Made by a program: the position numbers and the translations under genes. From Pinguiococcus pyrenoidosus (lineage: Eukaryota; Sar; Pinguiophyceae; Pinguiochrysidales; Pinguiochrysidaceae): a stretch of DNA of 57,513 nt. This document shows positions 20,844-30,321 of this stretch, piece after piece. The stretch covers positions 1-57,513 of the forward strand of contig JAAMXY010000517.1 of the NCBI GenBank assembly GCA_019677205.1, in the 5' to 3' direction. Positions within the stretch are counted from its first letter, which is position 1. The number at the start of each line of letters is the position of its first letter. The notes beneath the pieces were generated by a model. The model made no database searches. It worked only from the letters and a program-made list of their open reading frames with translations, and was not told where the DNA came from.

Positions 20844-20892
20844 GTCAGCGGATGTGCGTACGGCGGGTTTCGGCCAGTGGCAGCCAAGTAGG

Positions 20893-21086
20893 ATGGCAGG
20901 CGCCAAGCGCTCTCGTGGCATCAAGACTGAGGATGAGGCGGAGAGGCCCAAGCGGCGCAGTCGTCGCTTGAGCGTTAAACAGGAGGATGCGGCAGCTCAT
21001 GAGGCGCCTCCCGCTGCGGCGGAGGCGGACGCTTCTGCGGGGCAGGATACGGAGCCCATGGACGACGAGCAGCAGCAGCAGCAGCA

Positions 21087-21120
<34 letters not shown>

Positions 21121-22986
21121 GACGAGGCTGAGCAAGGGACGAAAGTCAAGCGCGAGCCAGGCGCACCGATTCCGGGCAAGCCGGACTTTGTGTACGGCTT
21201 CGGGGGAGAGGCCATCAGCGCCTACGAGTGGGATCGCGAGCAGCGCATGCGAAAGAACGCCGAGTTCCTCTCGTCCCTTGGCCTCGACAACACCAAGGGT
21301 GCCCTCAAGAAGCTGGCGCCTGCGAAGAAGAAGCCGGTGCGACGAGGGATCAAGACCAAGCGGGAGCCCGTGGAGGAGAATCAGGTGATGCAAGAACATG
21401 GCGATGTCGATGCGCTGCAAGCTGTTTGCATGGACTCACAGGACGTTGCTCAGGTGCTGCGGCGCTCCGCAAGGAACCGTGGCGAGAAGGCCGCTGGCTA
21501 CATGATCGACAGAGTGGGGGCGGGAGGCATGGTGACAGTAGCTATCAAGGACATGAGCGAGGAAAAGGCCCGGCAGATCCGGGAGGAGCTGCGCACGCCA
21601 GTTGTGAAGCCGCGCTCGGAGCGCATCCCAGATGGTCCGCTCACGCTGTCCTCCACGAATGCGTCGGCGGAGTACGGCACGAAGTTCTTGGAGACGCTGC
21701 GAAAGCTTTCCGAGGCGGCCAAGGAGGAAGGCAGGGAAGGCCAGGAGGCGCCCGTGCCGCAGGACGCAATGGCGGTTGCGGAGCGATTCGCGGAGCTGAG
21801 CGTCGATGACGAGGCCTCGGTCTGCAAGGTGACCCAGGAGAGAATATACGGCTTGGCGGTCCATCCATCCTCCAGCGCCGTCATGGTTGCCGCGGGCGAC
21901 AAGGCGGGCAACCTCGGGATTTGGAACGCCTCGGCCGACATTCCGGAGGACGAGGAGGACGACGGTGTCATCAACTACAAGCCCCACAGCCGACCGATTT
22001 CTCGCCTTCAGTACTCCGAGGATGGCTCGAAGCTGTATAGCTGGTCCTACGACGGCAACGTGCGTGTGATGGACTTGGAGAAGGAGGCCTTCTCGCACGT
22101 GTACAAGAGCTCGGACAAGGAGGACGGATGGCTCCAGAGCGGGTGCATGCCTGTGAATCGGCCGGACGATCTCTGGACATGCGACTCGGAGGGCTTCGTC
22201 CAGTTCTTCGACATCCGGAGCGGCAACGCGGCTCCGCGGTGGAAGCGCAAGCTCCACGAGAAGAAGGTGAACACCGTCGACGTGTCCCCGACCCAGGAGC
22301 ACTTCTTTGCCACCTGTGGCCTCGATCGCTGCATTCAGCTCTGGGATCGGCGCAAGATCAAGACATCTGCCAGCGCGCAGGCTTCCGGTGGCTCGCTCGC
22401 GAGGCTTCCGCTTTCCCGCTCGGTGAACTCGGCCTTCTTCAACTGCAACGGCGAGTACCTGCTCGCCACGAGCATGTGCAACAAGCTCAACCTGTATCAC
22501 AAGCCTGCCCAATGGGCAGCGGATAACGAGGACCCGACGTACAGCATTTCGCATGATAACCAGACTGGACGGTACGTCGCACGACGGTCCCCGGCAATGC
22601 TCCCAGGTCCCGCCGCACGTTCTCGTTCCTCAGAGAGGGTAGCTGATCGGGGCTGTGAGCAGGTGGCTGTCCGTGTTTCACGCCTCGTGGCACCCCACAC
22701 AGCCCGAAGTGTTTACGTGCGGCTCGATGCAGCAGCCTCGCTCGGTGGAGATATTCCACACGGGAAACAAGGGACGCCGGATCATGAACATTCAGGTATC
22801 AACCCTCCTTCCACAACATTCCGTCGCCTCGGCGCGCTCTGAAGTACGTTTCTTTCTATCGGATCTGCGCAGGGAGAGTACCTCACGAGCGTGTACTCTC
22901 GGAACATCTTTCATCCTACCTTGGATGTCATCGTGGGCGGAAACGCGTCTGGTCGATGCCTCGTGATGAGGAAGCGGGAGGCCTAG
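20893..22986 (+). CDS. WDR76: WDR76/CMR1-like DNA-damage-binding WD40 protein
   Basis: Exons 20893-22571, 22663-22795 and 22873-22986 give 1,926 nt (641 aa), with introns of 91 and 77 nt and phases 2 and 0. The first ~300 residues are charged, with a nuclear-type basic start (KRSRGIKTEDEAERPKRRSR), a polyglutamine run (21070-21117), and the CMR1-type block YEWDREQRMRKNAEFLSSLG. The WD40 half begins with ERIYGLAVHPSSSAVMVAAG and ends VYSRNIFHPTLDVIVGGNAS. The third exon restores the last blade, which supports the splicing. CMR1/WDR76 proteins bind DNA and histones, respond to replication stress, and serve as CUL4-DDB1 adaptors. E2F-like sites just upstream fit the G1/S expression known for yeast CMR1. 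Confidence 0.9.
21070..21117. repeat. CAG repeat encoding polyglutamine in WDR76
   Basis: Sixteen CAG/GAG codons in a row, fifteen of them Gln, in frame in the disordered N-terminal region. As an almost pure CAG tract it should vary in length between strains. Confidence 0.9.
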
Positions 22987-23223
22987 GAGCTACCCTTCTT
23001 CCGTCGGGCCGCGGAGCTGCCGCTCTGGCGCAGCGCGTTCCGTAGGATGTGTACAGCAAGACGGAGTTGATGGACTTGGCCAGAAGCCGATGTCGACCAA
23101 GTGGAGTGACAGTGCGTTTCGTTCTGTTTAAAGGAAGAGTAGGACGGACCAGCAACAAGCGTATTGCCTTGCAGGGCGCCATTCCTCTTTGCTCTGCTTC
23201 GCGGCTGCTCTGCAGCTTTCCCT

Positions 23224-23740
23224 TTAGTTGCCGCCACGCAGCTGCAAAACCATGTGAATCGTGCTGCCGGACTCAATGTTGTAGGACTCCAAGGTGTTGT
23301 CGTCGGCTCTGTGACAACGAAATTTGGTATCGAATAGAGCAAAAGGCTGGTGAGAGGCGCCACGGCGTTCGCGCTCCACAACCACCACACTTACAGCTGA
23401 CGCCCTCCGTAGATCAGACGAATCTGCTCCACCTGAATCCCCTCCTTCTCTTGCAGCGCCATTTTCACCTCGGAGACCAAACTCGACGGTTCAAAATTAA
23501 ACGGTTGCTGTGGAGTTCGGGAGACGAACGCTCTCAGAGATCTCTTCTTTCTTCTCGAGCTCGTTGCGGTGCTTTCAATGCGCATTTCACGTCCTTTACC
23601 TTACGCCCCGTCAGAGTCTGGAGCGGCGGATCGAGCGGACCAAATTCGTGAGCGGAACGCATTGAAGGGGCCGATTCGCAGCGTTGACGCGCGCATTCGA
23701 TGGCCTTGTGATGTTTACGTACCTTGATCGTGATTTGCAT
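23224..23740 (-). CDS. RUB1: RUB1/NEDD8-like ubiquitin-family modifier
   Basis: Exons on the minus strand are 23723-23740, 23600-23617, 23395-23507 and 23224-23308 (234 nt, 77 aa); the first two are only 18 nt each. Introns are 105, 92 and 86 nt. The product aligns to ubiquitin over 76 residues with no gap: MQITIKTLTGRK, then VKMALQEKEGIQVEQIRLIY, YNIESGST and VLQLRGGN. It ends in Gly-Gly plus one Asn to be clipped, as in yeast Rub1 precursor. Position 72 is Gln, not the Arg of ubiquitin, which is the site that separates RUB/NEDD8 from ubiquitin E1 choice. Lys48, Lys63, Lys11 and Lys29 of ubiquitin are replaced; Lys6, Lys27 and Lys33 remain, as do Leu8, Ile44, His68 and Val70. RUB1/NEDD8 modifies cullins. 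A divergent ubiquitin paralogue is the alternative. Confidence 0.85.
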
Positions 23741-24215
23741 GCTTCTTCTAGCCGCGCAGAGCGCTCTCTGGTCCCCGGTCTACCGCTCGCTGCGCGCTTG
23801 CTGTACGATCAAAGGCGCTCCGAGCTGTCGCGCCGCAAGATACGCAAGTGGAGGCTATGTACAGGGCTCAAGTCGCGTGAGAAGCGAGGAGAGCTCGGCG
23901 TCCGACCGTTCCAAAGCGGTTTCAACCCCGCCTTTTCCAAATTCGGACCAAGCCGCTTTCCCGCCAAAACCGACTTGAAATGAGCGGTCCAGACCTCTGC
24001 ATCATCGTCGAAAAAGGCGTCTCGACGCCTCGACTCTCAGGGTGTCCCGTTTCGCGAGGAACGTAATGGCATGCTGAGGAATTCAAGATTAATGCAAGCG
24101 AAGAAGACCTTTGGCGTTGCCTCACTCGATGATCTATCTCTGGCCTGTCTATTGGTTTCTATCGTATCTCCCACACGCGTCGGGACGCCGGAGTCGGGCT
24201 AGCGAAGGCTTTTGG
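23741..24215. promoter_or_regulatory. Upstream region of the RUB1-like gene
   Basis: 475 bp between the RUB1-like start codon and the stop codon of the next minus-strand gene. Apart from a strong E2F-like site at 23957-23969 I see nothing recognisable. Confidence 0.5.
23957..23969. promoter_or_regulatory. E2F-like site
   Basis: TTTCCCGCCAAAA, a full consensus match, 217 bp upstream of the RUB1-like ATG on the minus strand. It is the same motif as at 11519-11532 and 20813-20825. Confidence 0.5.
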
Positions 24216-25937
24216 CTACGTCGCCCAAAACATGCTATCCTCGTCCATCTTGCTGCGCTCGCGCACGCTCTGTACCGGCATCACGATCCGTCTCCTTGGC
24301 TGGCTCTTCTTCTCTTCGAAAGCACCAGCCACGGATTCGCCAGCGCTGCGCTTCTCTTCGGCGAACGGAGTCGCAGAGGACAGCGTACTTTGCGCTCTCC
24401 GCACGGCAGGCGGCATGCGCATCTCTTCGTCCTTCTCGTAATCCTTTTCTGTGAAGTCGGTCCCCAGGGACTCGGACTGCTTCAGCGTAGACGGATCGGA
24501 GATGTTGTCCCAGGCCGTGGGATCCGGCTCGGCCAACGGCCGGCGCATGGCGCTTCTCCGCGAGCGCACTGCCGACGACGCCACGTCGGAAACGTCTTCT
24601 GCGAAGGCGCCTTCGAGCAAGCAGATGGGCGCCGGCGCGATGCGGCGCCTGGGCGGCATGTTCGGCGTGCTGGCGAGAGAGGACCTGGCGCCGAGAGAAC
24701 TGGGCGTCCCTTGACTTGCCGGCGCGACTCGACTTCCCGAAGCGAGACTCACCGGCTGCTGCATCCTTTCGAGCTTCTCTTTCCTCAGCTCCGCCTGCAG
24801 CTCGAACGGGTGCACCGCGCCCTTCTTGTTCATGTGCCGCAGTTGCGAAGCTGCGGTGGAGGCGTCGCCCAGGTGCGATTCCGGGAAGATCTTGGGCGCG
24901 TGCAGACTCCGCCGCCGGCTCGCGGCGGTGGACGGCTCGGACATGGGCGCCGGGGAGCCTGACGCCGCCGCCGCCAAGCTCTCTTCCGGTGCGGCGCTGG
25001 GCAGGACGTCGATGTTGGCGTTGTGCTGGCGCTGCGCCTCTTCCTCCTCGTAGGCAATGAGGTAGGACTCCAAGTCGCGGAAGGTGATGCCGTGCTTCTC
25101 CAGCTCCTTGTGCAGCGTCTGCTCCTTGCTCATGTGCACCTCGCGGGCGGCACCAAGGCCGTGGATGTCGCTGCAGAGGCCCCACCTGGAGATCAGGTCC
25201 GCGGCGACGAAGAGCATGAACATCTCCAGCGCGATGGAGAGCAGGTCTCGCGCCCAGAGCATGTACACGAAGGACAGGGGGAAGCCAGCCGGCTGCGGGC
25301 AGAGCGGGACGCTCTCCTCCGCCACCACCTCCGCCGTGGTCTCCGTGGTGCCGTTTCCCATGAAGACGGAGAGCTCCTGGGTGGTGGTCTTGGTCAACGA
25401 CTGCGACAGGCAGTCGATCTGCTCGAAGAGCTCCACCTGCGAGATCACGTCGGCAGCGAGAGCGGAGAGCACCCCGAGCGCAAGCAGCGCGCGAAAGCCA
25501 GAGTGGGTCGTGACGAAGCCGCCGCCCAGGGCGATGCTGAAGGCGTGCCACGCTGGCCTGGCGATGCCGTAGTTCCACGTCTCGCCCTGGCCATCGTCGC
25601 GGTAGGCGGTGACCGAGGTTGGGACGGGGCCGAGCTCGTAGGACCTCCGCTCCTGGTTCTTCATGATGACGGCAATGAGAGGCACGAGCAGCACCACGTG
25701 GATCATGACCACCCAGCGCAGCACCCCAAGCTCCCGGATGCTGGTGGCGATTCGCTCCTGCTCCCGCGCGTGGAAGGTGATGGCCCGCTGCTTGGCTCGG
25801 CAGCGGAGCCAGGCTTTCACGTCCTCCAGCAGCAGCGTCACGACGAAGGCGCAGCAGCCAAGGACGCTCATGACAAGGACGTACAGCAGGCCGTTGTCGT
25901 TGCTGCTGACCATGGCAATCTGTGGAAGGCGGAACAT
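24216..25937 (-). CDS. Multi-pass membrane protein with long cytosolic tail, unknown
   Basis: A single frame of 573 residues from ATG 25937; a second in-frame ATG at 25913 is equally possible. The first ~300 residues carry four or five hydrophobic segments: LLYVLVMSVLGCCAFVVTLL, VVMIHVVLLVPLIAVIM, ALLALGVLSALAADVIS and ALEMFMLFVAADLI. A loop with possible N-glycosylation (MGNGTTETT) and several Cys lies between later segments. A coiled region follows (EQTLHKELEKHGITFRDLES), then a 250-residue Ser/Pro/Ala-rich tail with many basic-Ser sites, which looks disordered and open to phosphorylation. I recognise no family. The Myb gene starts divergently 1.5 kb away. Confidence 0.75.
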   Translation of the reverse strand: MFRLPQIAMVSSNDNGLLYVLVMSVLGCCAFVVTLLLEDVKAWLRCRAKQRAITFHAREQERIATSIRELGVLRWVVMIHVVLLVPLIAVIMKNQERRSYELGPVPTSVTAYRDDGQGETWNYGIARPAWHAFSIALGGGFVTTHSGFRALLALGVLSALAADVISQVELFEQIDCLSQSLTKTTTQELSVFMGNGTTETTAEVVAEESVPLCPQPAGFPLSFVYMLWARDLLSIALEMFMLFVAADLISRWGLCSDIHGLGAAREVHMSKEQTLHKELEKHGITFRDLESYLIAYEEEEAQRQHNANIDVLPSAAPEESLAAAASGSPAPMSEPSTAASRRRSLHAPKIFPESHLGDASTAASQLRHMNKKGAVHPFELQAELRKEKLERMQQPVSLASGSRVAPASQGTPSSLGARSSLASTPNMPPRRRIAPAPICLLEGAFAEDVSDVASSAVRSRRSAMRRPLAEPDPTAWDNISDPSTLKQSESLGTDFTEKDYEKDEEMRMPPAVRRAQSTLSSATPFAEEKRSAGESVAGAFEEKKSQPRRRIVMPVQSVRERSKMDEDSMFWAT

Positions 25938-26287
25938 TGGCCATGCCAAGTCAGCATGCTTGCCAAGGACACGCTGGCACGTAGGGGCTCTTCTTCCTCT
26001 GCAACTTGCACGGAGGGAGAAGCACACTACAGAGCAGCTAGTGGTGTGAGGTACCAGGTCGGGCAAGACATTGCTGTCAACGCTTCGTATCCGTCCTGAC
26101 ATGCTCGGAGAATGGGGCCGAGCCCCGCGACGCCAGCTGGGGCCAATGGAGCCCAAGATGGGCGCCGGATGGGACGATGCTTGCAGATCATCCGAGGAAC
26201 GGGAACCAGCAGCGGGTGAATCGAGAAGGGAGTGAAACTGTCGATGGTTGTGCTATGCTGCCTGCGTCTTGTCTTGATGCTTTGATG

Positions 26288-26342
26288 CTGGGAAAATGGA
26301 AAAATGGAAAAAATGGGAAAATAGGAAAATGGGAAAATGGGA
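26288..26342. repeat. Purine-rich array (GGGAAAAT / GGAAAAAT units)
   Basis: About seven imperfect units of g(g)(g)aaaat in tandem, all A and G except the T at unit ends. It lies upstream of the membrane protein gene. Confidence 0.85.
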
Positions 26343-27042
26343 CACCAGGACGCGGGACAGAGACGAAGACATTTGTCGAAGGCGAGGGGATAACAGTCCT
26401 CGATCCTGGGGCCATCCGATCGAGATCGGTTTTGACGTTTTGACCTCCGTGCTTTGGGACTTGGGACTTGGGGACGATGGTGCGTACAGCGCGTGATGAG
26501 TCAGGCGCAGCGCCGACGAATGGGCGTTGAGCGTTTGATTGGCTTGCGTGGCCAACCGTTGGCAAGCACGCCGTCCTGACTGTTGGCTGCCGAGAGTGTG
26601 GCGTCCACCAATGGCGCGGAGCGCCGGGAAGGTCCGGCAGTCAAGCGTGCTTCCGTGTCGCTGCGCATTGGTCGAGGTCGTTGAAGAGGGGCGCTCTCGG
26701 AGGCGAATCTGGGCAATTCAATCGAGCTTCAATCTAGACGAGAAGAAGGCGGCCCCAACCAGCTCGGTGTTTGATTCCTTTTCGTAGATTCGATTCCTGT
26801 GACCCAATCCACATCCACGGACCGTGTTCCTCCCTGTGCAGAATCAACGTTTCGGCGTCGTTCTCAACGGCACGGTGTTCTCATTCCACCACAGCTCTGC
26901 TTTGCAAGCGCGTGTGTTCTCGGTGACGATGGCGAACTGTCGTAGCGCTACCTCCGCGGCTGTGCAACGGCACCGCAGCCCTTTCTTCTGCGTTTATTCT
27001 TCCGGTCGTGACTGCGTTGGACAGAAAATTCATCTCGCCTCC

Positions 27043-27056
27043 CGATTGGCCGCTGC
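27043..27056. promoter_or_regulatory. CCAAT-type element, copy 1
   Basis: cgattggccgctgc, containing ATTGG (inverted CCAAT). A near copy occurs 45 bp downstream. Both lie about 310-370 bp upstream of the MYB start codon. Confidence 0.4.
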
Positions 27057-27087
27057 CGAAATTTTCAGCGGAGCCGAGCAGGCTCCG

Positions 27088-27101
27088 CGATTGGCCGCAG
27101 C
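27088..27101. promoter_or_regulatory. CCAAT-type element, copy 2
   Basis: cgattggccgcagc, differing from copy 1 at one base, with the same GC-rich flank (cggagc). The paired copies suggest an NF-Y-type site, by inference only. Confidence 0.4.
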
Positions 27102-27413
27102 GGAGCAGAGAGCTCCGAACACGCGGGGCAAAAATTTGTCCGGGGGCCTTCTAGCGGGTATGCTAGAGCAAGCGGCCCGATCCCAAGTTTGAAAGCACCA
27201 AAACGCTCCCGACGGAAAAGTTTGAAGACGACAACAGAACGGCCACTTGGCGCCACAGATGCCGCGCTGCTGACGGGCTCGAGTTCAACTGATCTGCGGT
27301 GCTGTCGCGCGCGAGTGCGACTTCCGACCTCGCGCACCTCTCGCCGCGCCTGAGAGAGCGGCGCCAGCAGCAGCAGACGCGGCGCGGTATCATCCGCTCG
27401 ACAAGATCGCAAC

Positions 27414-29979
27414 ATGCCGTTGGCAGCGGGCGCGCCGCTGCGCGGCGACCAGACCCTCGAGCGCTGCGCGCGCCAGCTTGAAGCGCTCCGAGCTCCCGGC
27501 CCGGCCGCTCTGAGTCTTCAAGCGCCGTACTACCACAGCGCCATGTCCAGCTTCAGCTTCAAGGACATGGTGCGCGAGGTAAAGTGTCTCTCCCATCCCC
27601 GTCGATCAGCTGTCATATGCGTTTTCCCTTGAATTCTGCGCATCGCTTCTCAAAAACCAAAAAATCTCTTCCTGGGGGCTGCAGGTGCCAGAGGTCGTCA
27701 ACAGAAGGAACGAGGCGGCCAAGCTGGGACTCATGGGCGACGCGCGCGCCATGACCGCGGCGCCCAGCCAGGCGGGCGGCGGGTCGAACCAGCCCTCGCG
27801 TGCGTACAACCAGGGCCGCTGGCAGAAGGAGGAGCATCAGCGGTTCCTCGAGGGCCTGGAGCGCTACGGGCGCAACGAGACCAACAAGTACGGCGTCAAG
27901 TGCGCCAAGCAGATCGCCGAACTGATCGGCACGCGCTCCGTGGTGCAGGTGAGTCCCGCAACAACGCATCCTGTCCGCGGCCCGCCTGTCCGCCGCCCGC
28001 CTGACGGCAATTGCCTTCCGTTGCATGCCAGGTGCGCACGCACGCCCAGAAGTATTTCCAAAAGATGGAGAAGATGGAGCGCAGCACGAGCAACTGCTTC
28101 GTGGGCGCGGCCAAGAGAAACATCCGCCGCCAAGTCGCCGCGACTTGCAGTCTAAGGTACGAAGGCGGGTCAAGAAGGCGATGGCGGCGCGTGGCAGTGG
28201 TGGGTTCTAACCTGCCAACCACCCTTGCTTCCTTTCCTCTAGCAGGGCGGCGATGGCGTCCTCTGCTGAGGAGGCGGAAGAAGCCAACAAGAAGACTCAG
28301 GAGAGGTAAAAACAGAAAAGCAGTAGAAATGAATACCCTGCGTGTCCACGAAGGAATCTCCTTCATCAAGATGAGGTTTCTTACTTTGCGCTGCGTATCC
28401 CTTGCAGATTGAATGAGATGGGTCAAATCCTTGCCAGCGTTGCCAAGGTCCAGGCCGAGCCGGCCGCGGCCTGCGACGGCACCGCGGAAAAAGCGGTGTT
28501 GGCGGCAAAGCAGGAGGTCCGGGGCGAGGAGGCGAAGCATGTGGGGGAAGGGGCCAAGGAAACGCAGCACACCAGCGCTCATGAAGGCATGCGGCTTGTT
28601 GACGATGTGCCGACCGTCGTGAAGAGAACCGCGACGAGTCTGCCGGGTAGGTTCCCGGCTCGACTTGCTTGCTCCCCTGGCTTCCCTTCATGCAGCTCGA
28701 CGCTCATCGTCCCACGCTTTGACGCGGCAGGCAAGCTTTCGCCCATCCGAGAAGACCCGGAGATGGAAATGGCTGCGGAGAGGATCTCGCCGATTCCTGT
28801 GCGGGCAGCGCCGGCAGTGCGGGCAGCGCCGGCAGCGGCGCCCGGGCCGTTTGGGAACCTCGCGGCGTGCATGAATCCAGCAGCGTGCATGGGAAAGCCA
28901 ACCATGCATGCCCGTGCGGGCCCGGCGTCGTGGACGGCACAAGCGGTAGCCATGGTGGAGAACCGCTCGCCCTTCGCCTCGGCCGCCAAGGCAACCCAGA
29001 ACATGCTGAAGAGCTACACGGACGGCAAAATCTCCCAGCAGCTCTTCACTGCGCTCCATCTCCAGCACATGGCCGAGGTGAGTGGCGATCAGCCTGTTGC
29101 GCCAATAAGTCTTGGGATGGCGTCCGAGGCTGACCACACCTTCCGCTTGCCTCCTTGCGTTTGCCCCGGTCGTGACATCAGGCTGCGCGAAAGTATCAAG
29201 CTAGCCAGGCTGAGTGCTTGCAAGAGTTCGGCATGCGCGCCGCCATGCGGACCGCCAAGACCCTTGCCGGCGTCCCCGAGCCGAAGGCGAGCCCGACCTC
29301 CCGGAAAGCGTCCAAGAGCAGGGGAAAGGTGAAGGGCAGGAGGAAAGTCAAGAGTGCAAGCATGGAGATTGTGGAGGAGTCGCTTCCGAAGCAAGCAGCC
29401 GCCGCGAAGGCTCGCAACGGCCGTTCCGCCGCGGTGCCCGCGTCCTCCCTCAGGAAAGGCGGTCGCAAGGCGGGCAAGGCCCAGGCCACCACGTCCCCGG
29501 CGGCGTCCGTGAAGAAAGCGGGCAGGCGCCTGTCCGCGTCGTCTACGGGAAGCAGGGGAGAGGGCTCCTTCGAATGGGACATCCTCGACTTCGGCGAGCC
29601 GTTCTCCTTTCCGCAGGACGAGTGGGAATCGATTGCGCAGACGAACGATGCCTCGGCGTCCTGCAGCAGCCTCTGTCCAAGCCCGATCACCTTCTCGGGG
29701 AAGTCCGGAGCGGACGCCGGAAAGGAATGGGTTGACCACGAGGACTTTGGCTGGTTTGGCGACGTGGACATCGCAGCGACTTCCTCCGTCGCCAAGATCG
29801 AGGGCGAGTTTGACGACGATAGCTGGTTGGAGCATTCCGAGAGCATGAACTCCTCGAGCATGGATACGGAGTCGGCGCGAAACGAAGATGTTATGAATGT
29901 GCAGCATGTGGCCCGCGAGATTAGCCGTTCCGCAGAAACCCGTGCGCTCCAGCGGATGCAGCTTCAGAGCCAAATGTAA
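27414..29979 (+). CDS. SHAQKYF-class single-repeat MYB transcription factor (CCA1/REVEILLE-like)
   Basis: Exons 27414-27578, 27685-27948, 28032-28156, 28246-28305, 28408-28646, 28731-29077 and 29182-29979 give 1,998 nt (665 aa), with phases that agree at all six introns. The MYB domain spans the second and third exons: RWQKEEHQRFLEGLERYGRN, then CAKQIAELIGTRSVVQVRTH and AQKYFQKMEK. The signature (V/I)R(S/T)HAQKYF of the class is read across an intron as VRTHAQKYF. In plants such proteins include the clock factors CCA1, LHY and REVEILLE. The rest is low in complexity: an Ala/Pro tract, basic runs (KASKSRGKVKGRRKVKS) and acidic C-terminal parts (EWDILDFGEPFSFPQDEWES) that could activate transcription. 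The fourth exon has a tandem NAGNAG acceptor (28241-28245). The start ATG 27414 gives a 55-codon first exon; an in-frame ATG at 27543 is also possible. Confidence 0.85.
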
Positions 29980-30321
29980 TCGAAACGTAGGTCGGTTCTT
30001 TGTCAAGCTGCCCCCTTCATGAAGCTGGAGGCATGCGTAAAGTGTAGTGTTCGTCAATGTGTGCAGTTGCTGCTTCCATCGGTGTCGAAGTCTTGATAGG
30101 TGTTCTTGTATAATGGCTCGGCGGTTGGATTGATTACGGCCATCAGTTGCATATGTTCCTGTCCGAAGCTTGCATTTGCGGACTCGAAGCCAGGCTGCCT
30201 GTGATATGAAGTATTTCTCCTGTTTGTTTGGTCGGGGGCATCGACTTCCGTGAGCTTCGACTTTGGGAGAGAAGCTGCCGGTGACGCTGCCGTCGCAAGC
30301 ACCATCATACTTGCACCGCCG
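29980..30321. other. Convergent spacer, MYB / ETFB
   Basis: 342 bp between two stop codons facing each other. It should hold both 3' UTRs. No repeat or gene is evident. Confidence 0.6.

Larger units (their letters stand above)
20481..20892. promoter_or_regulatory. Divergent promoter region, HMG/Tudor gene / WDR76
   Basis: 412 bp between two start codons. It holds two E2F-like sites close to WDR76 (20813-20825 and 20835-20843) and gcgcgggaaa near 20665, a weaker match on the other strand. Both flanking genes look like chromatin factors. Confidence 0.55.
25938..27413. promoter_or_regulatory. Long divergent intergenic region, membrane protein / MYB
   Basis: 1,476 bp, one of the two longest gene-free stretches. 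It has a purine-rich array (26288-26342), an isolated ATTGG at about 26537, and two near-identical CCAAT-type elements at 27043-27056 and 27088-27101. ORFs here are low in complexity or lack an ATG in context; I find no supported gene. Confidence 0.5.

Noticed and set aside
24235-25944. 569-codon frame overlapping the membrane protein on the same strand
   Set aside because: Low in complexity, rich in Arg, His and Gly, no membrane pattern. The frame from 25937 has clear membrane spans.
26188-26565. Minus-strand frame over the purine-rich array
   Set aside because: Translates to a Phe/Pro/Ile repeat, with no start context or homology.
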